NCBI GenBank assembly: GCA_963663495.1 | Contig: OY760427.1 | Span: 5,022,001-5,086,000 of the forward strand | From: G963663495 sp963663495 | GTDB lineage: Bacteria > Bacteroidota > Rhodothermia > Rhodothermales > Bin80 | Direction: 5' to 3' | Length of the DNA: 64,000 nt | Shown here: piece by piece, positions 44,964 through 52,647 of the stretch | Numbering within the stretch: the stretch's first letter is position 1 | Layout of the letters: each line of letters begins with the position of its first letter | The notes under the pieces: model-generated | Database searches by the model: none | Seen by the model: only the letters and a program-made list of their open reading frames with translations | Told to the model about the DNA's origin: nothing | Program-made: the position numbers and the translations under genes

Positions 44964-46420
44964 GGGAATTATATACGTGAGTGACCGACTGTACACAGTG
45001 AGGCACTAGTATCAATTTCACGCGGCATAGGGGTCGGTAACCCGAACGCCCCTCGCCGTGCAGCAGCCCCAATCCCGGAGGCCAGTATGTTTGCAGCCGC
45101 ATTCAGGTCTGCATGATCCGCATGTCCACAGGACATACACGTGAATTTGCTCCGTGTCTTACGGGTACTCGCTTCTGTGTGCCCACACACAGAACACCGC
45201 TGACTGGTATAGGCAGCGGTAACCTTTATCACCTTGCGGCACTTATAGCCCAGCATCTGATCCAGCTGGCCCCAACCTGTTCGCAGTATTCCACGGTTGA
45301 GGCCAGACTTCTGTCTGACGTTTGTGCCAAAGCTCTCCATCGTCCCCTTAGCTGAACGTGTCATCGCTTTGATCTTCAGGTCCTCCAGTATCACCGTTGA
45401 GGAGCAATTGGCAATACTGCGACTTACCTGGTGGTTCGCATTCTTAAGGACGTTAGCACGCTTGCGCTGTATGCGGGCGATTCTATGCTTCCGCCTGTTA
45501 CGACGGTTGGAGCCTTTCTTCTGTCTCGCCAGTCTTCGCTGATGCCGCTTCAACTTGGCATCAAGACGCTTCGTATCCGGTTGTCTGATAATGCTTGTAT
45601 CGCCCTCTGTGGAGACCATAGCAACCTGCCCGCAATTACGGTCAGTGCCTACAGCACCGCCGGTATCCTCTATTACAGGTGCCTCCATCTTGTAGCAGAT
45701 GACAGCATACCCTTTGCCGGCGTTCTTCTTTACCGTGGCTTTGACGGGTATACCATCAGGGTACGGGTTGCCTCCCCGCCTGCGGAGCGCCATATATCCC
45801 ACTTTCGGGATATACAGCTTGCCATCCCGAACCCTTACGTTATCCGGGATCGTGAACGAAGGCGTACTACCACGTCTGGAATGGAATCTCGGTCTTCTCT
45901 TACCCTCCTTGAAGAATGCCTTCCATGCATCCGCTCGATATTTCAATGTGTATCTAACGACACCAAAGGAGTATTCAGGTAGCCACTCGACCGTGCGGCG
46001 CAGCGCCGTGAACCGCTTCCCCAGCGAGAAGAAGCTTACCGAGGGCGACTTCTCTCCAGCCTCTTTCGCTTTCTTGTACGCCTCGCTCTGCTCTGCGAGG
46101 ATGGCATTCCACACAAACCTACACGCACCCGCTAATCCAGCAGGTTGCTTGGCGTTACTCCGACTTCCGGGCAACAGCCTGTATGTGATATTGCGGTATG
46201 CACTAACCGTTTCGGGCATGGCACTGTGGTATATAACTCTCTAATATATGGCAATTATATAGCATGCGTACCCACGTGTTGAGTTATTTGAAATAATTGC
46301 AGTTTTTCGTGAAAAGCGGGAACCGATTATGAAAAACTGGCGAAAGCCATCCTGTCTGCACCACCAAAGCATAAAAAGTAACTTCCGCAAAAACGCGTGG
46401 CACTCAGCCATATAACTCCC
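44964..46420 (-). mobile_element. tnpB element copy 5, with near-perfect 8-bp target duplication
   Basis: 1457 bp, tnpB on the minus strand, terminal inverted repeats and internal junction intact. Flanks CAACAAAG (44956-44963) and CAATAAAG (46421-46428) match at 7 of 8 positions, a target-site duplication with one later change. Neighbouring sequence on the right side leads to the intact fdxA gene. Confidence 0.88.
44969..46219 (-). CDS. tnpB: TnpB-type RNA-guided nuclease homologue, copy 5 (intact)
   Basis: 416 residues. The first RuvC motif reads VGTDRN instead of VGIDRN: the catalytic Asp is kept but the preceding Ile is Thr. The other acidic residues and the four zinc-ribbon Cys are present. 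Other private changes are KQPAGL, SPSVSFF, and MPREIDTS near the end. Full-length, with the standard leader upstream. Confidence 0.9.
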   Translation of the reverse strand: MPETVSAYRNITYRLLPGSRSNAKQPAGLAGACRFVWNAILAEQSEAYKKAKEAGEKSPSVSFFSLGKRFTALRRTVEWLPEYSFGVVRYTLKYRADAWKAFFKEGKRRPRFHSRRGSTPSFTIPDNVRVRDGKLYIPKVGYMALRRRGGNPYPDGIPVKATVKKNAGKGYAVICYKMEAPVIEDTGGAVGTDRNCGQVAMVSTEGDTSIIRQPDTKRLDAKLKRHQRRLARQKKGSNRRNRRKHRIARIQRKRANVLKNANHQVSRSIANCSSTVILEDLKIKAMTRSAKGTMESFGTNVRQKSGLNRGILRTGWGQLDQMLGYKCRKVIKVTAAYTSQRCSVCGHTEASTRKTRSKFTCMSCGHADHADLNAAANILASGIGAAARRGAFGLPTPMPREIDTSASLCTVGHSRI

Positions 46421-46558
46421 CAATAAAGCGTCGCACACCATCGCGTTATGCCCCACTGTCCCGGAATCAGGATCTTCCGGCTTATTACCGATGGCGGAAC
46501 ATCCGTTTCGAAACGGATTCGGCGGACCGGACTCTACAGGAGCATGGTCACAAAGACC

Positions 46559-46900
46559 CTAATCCCAGTCAAGAATGTCTTCCTCTGACTTTTCTTTTTC
46601 TTTCCAGTCCTCAGCGTCCGGCAGCGGCTCCTGCCGCTCAACAATATTGTATCCTTTATCTTGCCATTGCTCCGCCAAGTACTGATTCCACTGCGTATAG
46701 TGCTCCCATTCTTCTGGAAGTTCATCGTCCGGAAATATCGCTTCCACCGGACAGACGGGCACGCAGGCGTTACAGTCAATACATTCATCCGGATGAATGA
46801 CGAGAAAATTCGGCCCTTCGTAGAAGCAGTCGACCGGACATACTTCCACACAGTCCGTATGCTTGCAATTGATGCAGGGCTCAGCAACTACGTAGGGCAT
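46559..46900 (-). CDS. fdxA: seven-iron ferredoxin (3Fe-4S/4Fe-4S)
   Basis: 113 residues from the ATG at 46900. CINCKHTDCVEVCPVDCFYE and CIDCNACVPVCP are the FdxA signature, where the first motif lacks one Cys spacing of a standard 4Fe-4S site and holds a [3Fe-4S] cluster. FLVIHPDECIDCNACVP links them. The C-terminal acidic extension (about 70-113) is common in FdxA. It acts as a small electron carrier. It is divergent from rnd, with about 80 bp between starts. Confidence 0.92.
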   Translation of the reverse strand: MPYVVAEPCINCKHTDCVEVCPVDCFYEGPNFLVIHPDECIDCNACVPVCPVEAIFPDDELPEEWEHYTQWNQYLAEQWQDKGYNIVERQEPLPDAEDWKEKEKSEEDILDWD

Positions 46901-46983
46901 GGCATTAATGATTTTGGGCGCGTTTAATGCTCCATAAGGCGCAGGGGTCCGGAATCCGGGAGGACGAATACCATGGCGGCCCA

Positions 46984-48141
46984 ATGATTGAGACTCGCGA
47001 GGCACTATCCTCCGCAGCAGAGCGCGCCTTAGAAGCACCGTATGTGGCTCTAGATACGGAATTTTTTTGGGAACGCACGTATTACCCGAAGTTGGCCCTC
47101 ATGCAGATCGGCTACCCCGACGGGGACACGGCATTAGTCGACCCTCTGCGCTTGCCCGACCTGTCTCCACTTGGGAAGGTGCTGGAAAGCTCTGAAACGA
47201 CCAAGGTCCTGCACAGTGCCGGCCACGACCTGTCCATCCTATGGAGGGAGACGGGGGGGCGGCCGAGAAACGTGTATGACACCCAGATTGCCGCCGGCTT
47301 TGTCGGGCTGCCATCAACCCTCTCGCTTGCCCGACTGCTGAAGGAACTTTTGGGGATTCATATAACCAAGGCGGAAACGCGCTCCAACTGGTTGCGCCGG
47401 CCGCTCACCAATGCCCAGATGATGTATGCACGCAGCGATGTACAATACCTGTTGCCCGCCATGCAACAATTGCAGCGCCGAGCGCATGATGTAGAACGTA
47501 CCGAATGGGTGCGGGACGAACTGGCACAACTTGAGCATCCATCCCGATACGAGGATGGCGATCCTTGGGATTATTACCTGCGCATCAAGGCCGGGCGCAA
47601 GCTTTCCCGCCGCCAGCTGACGGTGTTGCAGCACCTTGTGATGTGGAGAGAAACCACCGCACGGAGACGAAATGTGGTGCGGTCAAGCATCCTTTCCGAC
47701 AAGGAGCTTGTACTCCTCGCACGACGACTTCCGCGAACGGAGCGCGCAATAGGTTCCATGCGCAGCCTGAACGCCAATACGCGAGGTCGCTCTGCCTCTG
47801 TTATCCTTGAGGTATTAATAAGGGGAATGGCGGCCAAACTTTGTCCTGACCGTCCTTCCGGCGCACCACCTGATCGCGCTCACAGTGCCCGTACGCATCT
47901 GCTGGAGGCGTACCTCACCGGATGCAGCCTCGCCCGAGGTGTGGATCCGGTGCTCGTCGCAAACCGCGCGGATATCAGCTCCTTTGTGGCTCGACCGATG
48001 GACCCTGCACTGAAACTGCACCGAGGCTGGCGATGGGACTTTGTCGGTGCGGAGCTTGCCCAAATACTGCGTGGTACACGTTGCGTCGCTATTGACCCCG
48101 ACACCGGCATGCCGGGCGTTGCCGGGGAGGGACACCTATGA
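46984..48141 (+). CDS. rnd: ribonuclease D
   Basis: 385 residues from the ATG at 46984; the frame is open 57 bp further upstream. The DEDDy exonuclease motifs are seen: ALDTEFFWERTYYPKLALMQ (Exo I), HSAGHDLSILWRETG (Exo II), and YARSDVQYLLPAMQQL (Exo III with Tyr). An HRDC domain follows (about 200-290: RKLSRRQLTVLQHLVMWRET, ILSDKELVLLARRLP). RNase D trims tRNA 3' ends. The C-terminal 90 residues are less conserved. tnpB copy 6 lies 82 bp downstream. Confidence 0.88.
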   Translation: MIETREALSSAAERALEAPYVALDTEFFWERTYYPKLALMQIGYPDGDTALVDPLRLPDLSPLGKVLESSETTKVLHSAGHDLSILWRETGGRPRNVYDTQIAAGFVGLPSTLSLARLLKELLGIHITKAETRSNWLRRPLTNAQMMYARSDVQYLLPAMQQLQRRAHDVERTEWVRDELAQLEHPSRYEDGDPWDYYLRIKAGRKLSRRQLTVLQHLVMWRETTARRRNVVRSSILSDKELVLLARRLPRTERAIGSMRSLNANTRGRSASVILEVLIRGMAAKLCPDRPSGAPPDRAHSARTHLLEAYLTGCSLARGVDPVLVANRADISSFVARPMDPALKLHRGWRWDFVGAELAQILRGTRCVAIDPDTGMPGVAGEGHL

Positions 48142-48223
48142 CAGGTTCCGGCTAACGAAGGCGGTAGTGCGCTCCCAGGCTGATCGGGCCGCATCCTCGT
48201 TGTACCGCGGCATAGTATCGTTA

Positions 48224-49516
48224 GGGACTTATATGGCTGAGTGCCACGCGTTTTCGCAGGAATTACTTTTTGTGCTTTGGTGGTGCAGACAGGATGGCTT
48301 TCGCCAGTTTTTCATAATCGGTTCCCGCTTTTCACGAAAAGACTGCAATTATTTCAAATAACTCAACACGTGGGTACGCATGCTATATAATTGCCATATA
48401 TTAGGGAGTTATATATCACAGTGCCATGCCCGAAACGGTTAGTGCATACCGCAATATCACATACAGGCTGTTGCCCGGAAGTCGGAGTAACGCCAAGCAA
48501 CCTGCTGGATTAGCGGGTGCGTGTAGGTTTGTGTGGAATGCCATCCTCGCAGAGCAGAGCGAGGCGTACAGGAAAGCGAAAGAGGCTGGAGAGAAGCCGC
48601 CCTCGGTACGCTTCTTCTCGCTGGGGAAGCGGTTCACGGCGCTGCGCCGCACGGTCGAGTGGCTACCTGAATACTCCTTTGGTGTCGTTAGATACACATT
48701 GTCGTTAGATACACATTGAAATATCAGGCGGATGCATGGAAGGCATTCTTCAAGGAGGGTAAGAGAAGACCGAGATTCCATTCCAGACGTGGTAGTACGC
48801 CTTCGTTCACAATCCCGGATGACGTAAGGGTTCGGGATGGCAAGCTGTATATCCCGAAAGTGGGATACATGGCGCTCCGCAGGCGGGGAGGCAACCCGTA
48901 CCCTGATGGTATACCCGTCAAAGCCACGGTAAAGAAGAACGCCGGCAAAGGGTATGCTGTCATCTGCTACAGGATGGAGGCACCTGTAATAGAGGATACC
49001 GGCGGTGCTGTAGGCATTGACCGTAATTGCGGGCAGGTCGCTATGGTCTCCACAGAGGGCGATACAAGCATTATCAGACAACCGGATACCAAGCGTCTTG
49101 ATGCCAAGTTGAAGCGGCATCAGCGAAGACTGGCGAGACAGAAGAAAGGCTCCAACCGTCGTAACAGACGGAAGCATAGAATCGCCCGCATACAGCGCAA
49201 GCGTGCTAACGTCCTCAAGAATGCGAACCACCAGGTAAGTCGCAGTATTGCCAATTGCTCCTCCACGGTGATACTGGAGGAGCTAAAGATCAAAGCGATG
49301 ACACGTTCAGCTACGGGGACGATGGAGAGCTTTGGCACAAACGTTAAACAGAAGTCTGGCCTCAACCGTGGAATACTGCGAACAGGTTGGGGCCAGCTGG
49401 ATCAGATGCTGGGCTATAAGTGCCGCAAGGTGATAAAGGTTACCGACCCCTATGACCCGTGAAATTGATACTAGTGCCTCACTGTGTACAGTTTGTTACT
49501 CACGTATATAATTCCC
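48224..49516 (+). mobile_element. tnpB element copy 6, internally deleted
   Basis: 1293 bp. The left end is GGGACTTATAT (one change from GGGAG), the right end ATATAATTCCC. It carries the same 17-bp tnpB duplication as copy 4 (two units, 48683-48716) and lacks 182 bp between two GGTTACCG octamers. Flanks TATCGTTA and CAATAAAG do not match. A truncated dienelactone hydrolase gene abuts the right end. Confidence 0.88.
48426..49462 (+). pseudogene. tnpB: tnpB copy 6, split and lacking the zinc ribbon
   Basis: The N-terminal frame (48426-48719) and C-terminal frame (48716-49462) overlap in ATTGA as in copy 4. The C-terminal frame ends early (KVIKVTDPYDP) because 182 bp are missing between the two GGTTACCG repeats. 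This removes the zinc ribbon and the third RuvC Asp, so it cannot cut DNA. It retains D of VGIDRN and E of VILEE. Elsewhere it differs from copy 4 by scattered substitutions (DDVRVRDG, EELKIKAM, SATGTM, NVKQKS). Confidence 0.8.
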
Positions 49517-50002
49517 CAATAAAGTCCAGCAGCATCTCCCCTCTATCGCGCTCGCGCTGCATCGCGGGCCCCTCGTCGTCATTTCCGGGGTACCCGCCAA
49601 GGGGAGTCAGGACGTCTGGAGCAAGCGCCACAAAGCCAGCCAATGCCGCCCTGCGGCAAACGTCCTCAATATGGGGATTCAGCCCGCGGTTCTCACGGAC
49701 GACCACCACGCCCAGTAGCGGTCCGACCGTGCCTTCCGGCGCGCACAACAATCCACGTATACTACCGCCTCCTTCCGGCGAATCAAATTCTATACACTCT
49801 TCCGTCAGGCGCGGATCTCCCTAGTGTACCTGCTGTGCCACAACGTACTTCGGCATCAAGTATTCCAGCAGCATCGCGACCGTAACCCCTCCTACCGCAT
49901 AGGCTGTAATTTTTTCTACGAACTCGCGGCGACTGATACCGCTGGCACATACAAGTCGTACAGCCTGAAAACTTCGCCGTCCACATTGGTGATGTCCCGC
50001 AT
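49517..50002 (-). pseudogene. dienelactone hydrolase family protein, broken three ways
   Basis: From the ATG at 50002: MRDITNVDGEVFRLYDLYV, then a 1-nt frameshift near 49945, ISRREFVEKITAYAVGGVTV and VVAQQV in the next frame, an in-frame TAG (about 49821-49823), and then GDPRLTEECIEFDSPEGGGS, LLGVVVVRENRGLNPHIEDV and APDVLTPLGGYPGND. This is the Tat-like N-terminus and first half of a YghX-type dienelactone hydrolase. The part carrying the catalytic residues after DEGPAMQRE is cut by tnpB copy 6 at 49517. The ENRG loop is intact. The gene is not functional. Confidence 0.75.
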
Positions 50003-50057
50003 ACCGATTAAGAACACGTGAACAGAGTGCTACTGCATTCATTACGGTCCGGTTTCT

Positions 50058-50702
50058 CTATCCGGAAACCAGCCACGGATCTACGGCTCTCAGGAACCTT
50101 CCTAAAGCAGGGTAGCCGATGCAGTCCGCCGCAACCGCTCGGGCTGTCCATTGTACCGCATCAATCCCCTCTTCCCGAGCCGGTACAAAAGCACGCTCCG
50201 AACTTTGCATCAGATACCAGTAGGATTCCTTTACACAGTATCTCCCGGAGCGTGCGTAGCCGTGAAGTGTCGTTCCCAGGAACTGGTGCAGTACCAGTTG
50301 CGATGCTCCGGTTTCCTCGCATACCTCGCGCAGGGCGCAGGCGGGAGTGGTCTCCCGCTGTTCTCGCTTTCCCTTTGGCAGGTCCCACAGCCCGTGGCGC
50401 CGGATTAGCAGCACATGCGTACCGTCCTCGTCCAACACAATACCTCCTGCCGCAATGACGGTCCTGGGCCTAAGGTATGGCTGCACATTCAATATGGCCC
50501 TGCGAGGAACCATCGAAACGTTACCGGTTGTGGAATCATGCAATTGCAGCCCCTTCACGCGCTCCGCATCCACGACTAGGATGTGCGAGCTACCCGTAAG
50601 CCGAGCACTCTGGAGTGATGCAAAGACGACGGCGTCGCGGACTCCGCCTGAAACGGCTTCAGGCAACCCGCTGCCAGAGGTACAGTAAAACAGGAAGCTC
50701 AT
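50058..50702 (-). CDS. Nudix hydrolase
   Basis: 214 residues. The Nudix box is complete at residues 111-133: G-KREQR-E, seven residues, then REVCEETGA (G-x5-E-x7-REUxEExGU), the metal-binding site for hydrolysis of a nucleoside diphosphate linked to another moiety. The core begins TVIAAGGIVLDEDGTHVLLI. The first 75 residues form a separate small domain, as in several Bacteroidetes Nudix proteins. The substrate is unknown. Its start codon overlaps that of the divergent YncE-like gene (CATG at 50700-50703), so its promoter must lie inside that gene unless translation starts further in. Confidence 0.82.
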   Translation of the reverse strand: MSFLFYCTSGSGLPEAVSGGVRDAVVFASLQSARLTGSSHILVVDAERVKGLQLHDSTTGNVSMVPRRAILNVQPYLRPRTVIAAGGIVLDEDGTHVLLIRRHGLWDLPKGKREQRETTPACALREVCEETGASQLVLHQFLGTTLHGYARSGRYCVKESYWYLMQSSERAFVPAREEGIDAVQWTARAVAADCIGYPALGRFLRAVDPWLVSG

Positions 50703-51741
50703 GCGTCCACCGGTTTCAAGCTTGCGTCTCTTCGCGGTCCTGCCCCTGATGGCAGGTGCGTATGCGAACTGCCCCGGACAACCATACGAGGTATATGTTG
50801 CGGCGGAATCTGAGGATCTGGTTCATCTGGTACAGTTCGACGGAGCCGATGCGCACATAAAAAGGACGATCCATGTCGGATCCATCCCTACAGAAATTGA
50901 AGGGCCACACGGCATCACGATGAGCCCGGACGGAAAACACTGGTACCTTTCTTTGGCCCATGGGCAGCCGTACGGCAAAGTCGTAAAATACGCTACGGAC
51001 TCCGATCGGGTGACGGGCGTAGTTGAGCTGGGGTTCTTTCCCGCTACCCTGCATATCTCCAATCTTACGGGATTATTGTACGTGGCCAATTTCAACCTGC
51101 ACGGTGACCGAAGTCCAGGAAGTATCTCTGTGGTCGAACCGATTGCCATGATTGAGGTTGGAAATATTGAGACCGGCATCATGCCCCATGGTTCGCGTAC
51201 CTCACCCGACGGTCGGTATCACTATTCTGTTGCCATGATGTCCGGTGAACTCTTTCAGATTGACGCTCAGTCATTGTTAATCTCCAAGCGCATGCAAACC
51301 GCGCTCGAGTCTAATGGGCGACCGACATGGGTTGAGCCCCACCCGATACTGTCCCGGGTGTATGTGGCCAATAACGGCGCCGATGAAATTGTGGAGGTTG
51401 ATGTGGACGCGTGGCACGTCAATCGCCGTATCAGCGCTCCGGGAGGCCCTTACAATGTGGCGGTGACGCCAGACGGTCGGTACCTTGTAGCGACAATGAA
51501 GGGAGACGACACGACGGCTATTATTGACATTGAACAGGGGCGGGAGCTGGCGCGCGTACGTAATAGCCGCCCCGTTCCGCACGGCATAGCAGTTACCGGC
51601 GACAGCCGGTATGCGTTTATCTCTGTGGAAGGCGTGGGAGCAGAGCCCGGGGCAATTGATATCGTGGAAATCGGGACGCAGCAACGTGTTGCGTCGGTCA
51701 ATACCGGCAGGCAAGCCGGTGGCATTGCACTGTACCGATAG
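50701..51741 (+). CDS. secreted YncE/YVTN-type beta-propeller protein
   Basis: 346 residues. A signal peptide covers about 1-22 (LRLFAVLPLMAGAYANC). Propeller repeats follow: EGPHGITMSPDGKHWYLSLA, LHISNLTGLLYVANFNLHGD, MPHGSRTSPDGRYHYSVAMM, HPILSRVYVANNGADEIVEV, GPYNVAVTPDGRYLVATMKG, PHGIAVTGDSRYAFISVEG. The layout fits YncE/cytochrome-D1-like seven-bladed propellers, mostly periplasmic. The function is unknown. The stop is 3 bp before the DUF58 start, so it may be the first gene of the BatA-type operon. Confidence 0.75.
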   Translation: MRPPVSSLRLFAVLPLMAGAYANCPGQPYEVYVAAESEDLVHLVQFDGADAHIKRTIHVGSIPTEIEGPHGITMSPDGKHWYLSLAHGQPYGKVVKYATDSDRVTGVVELGFFPATLHISNLTGLLYVANFNLHGDRSPGSISVVEPIAMIEVGNIETGIMPHGSRTSPDGRYHYSVAMMSGELFQIDAQSLLISKRMQTALESNGRPTWVEPHPILSRVYVANNGADEIVEVDVDAWHVNRRISAPGGPYNVAVTPDGRYLVATMKGDDTTAIIDIEQGRELARVRNSRPVPHGIAVTGDSRYAFISVEGVGAEPGAIDIVEIGTQQRVASVNTGRQAGGIALYR

Positions 51742-51744
51742 GCT

Positions 51745-52644
51745 TTGTCCCAAGCACCTGCCCGCTTTATCGCACCACGCATTCTCGCGCGTATCGCAGG
51801 ACTGGAGCTTCTAGCCCGCGGCGTGGTAGAGGGCTTCGTCGCAGGCTTGCACAAGAGTCCGTACAAGGGCTTCAGTGTGGACTTTATGGAGTACCGCCCT
51901 TATATCCCGGGCGACGACCTGACGCGTATAGACTGGAAGCTGTTTGCGCGCACCGACCGGTATTATGTAAAAGAGTTTGAGGGCGAGACGAATGCCCGCG
52001 TCCACATCCTTCTGGACACTAGCGCCTCCATGGGATACGCGTCTCACGATGTCACCAAGTTGGATTACGCCCGGTACCTGGCAGCGTGCCTGGCGTACCT
52101 CGTTGTCCGGCAACAGGACGCGGTTGGTCTGACCCTTTTTGATACCGCGGTTGGCGCTGCGTTGCCGCCGCGAGCGGGGAAGGCACATCTGATCACACTC
52201 CTTTCCCACCTGGAGCGCGTCCGCGCAGCACATCGCACCGCGCTCGGCAAACCGCTGCACCTAGTCGCAGAACAGAGTTCGAGACGCAGTTTAATCATTA
52301 TCATTAGCGACCTGTTGTCCGACCCTGCTCCTCTGGTGGATGCGCTGAAGCATTTTCGGTTCATGGGACACGAGGTGCTGGTTTTTCACGTTCTGGACCC
52401 GCGCGAAGTGAAGTTTGATTTTTCTGACATCGTCGAACTGCAGGACAGCGAAACGGACGAACGCATGATCATTGATGCGGCAAGTGCCCGCAAGGTCTAC
52501 CGAGATAACTTCCTGCGCTACATGGGAAACCTGCGCAAGTCCTGCGGCCTTCTGGATATTGACCACGCCATGCTGCAATCCTCGGAGCCGCTGGACCAGG
52601 CGCTGTTTCAATACCTCCGGTCAAGGTCACGCAGGGTGCTCTAA
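51745..52644 (+). CDS. DUF58 domain protein (MoxR-associated)
   Basis: 299 residues from TTG at 51745. The DUF58 signature FMEYRPYIPGDDLTRIDWKL is present, followed by a VWA-like LLDTSASMGY with the DxSxS metal site. Proteins of this kind are found with MoxR AAA+ ATPases and BatA-type proteins and are thought to act as chaperone-like assembly factors at the membrane. No moxR lies in the window: the gene normally upstream is replaced here by the YncE-like gene. It lies 3 bp before the BatA-type gene. Confidence 0.85.
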   Translation: MSQAPARFIAPRILARIAGLELLARGVVEGFVAGLHKSPYKGFSVDFMEYRPYIPGDDLTRIDWKLFARTDRYYVKEFEGETNARVHILLDTSASMGYASHDVTKLDYARYLAACLAYLVVRQQDAVGLTLFDTAVGAALPPRAGKAHLITLLSHLERVRAAHRTALGKPLHLVAEQSSRRSLIIIISDLLSDPAPLVDALKHFRFMGHEVLVFHVLDPREVKFDFSDIVELQDSETDERMIIDAASARKVYRDNFLRYMGNLRKSCGLLDIDHAMLQSSEPLDQALFQYLRSRSRRVL

Positions 52645-52647
52645 CCG

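Noticed and set aside
46421..49524. The 8-mer CAATAAAG next to both copy 5 and copy 6, as if an inversion had occurred between them
   Set aside because: The orientations do not fit the flank exchange that an inversion between oppositely oriented copies would give; chance or target preference is enough.
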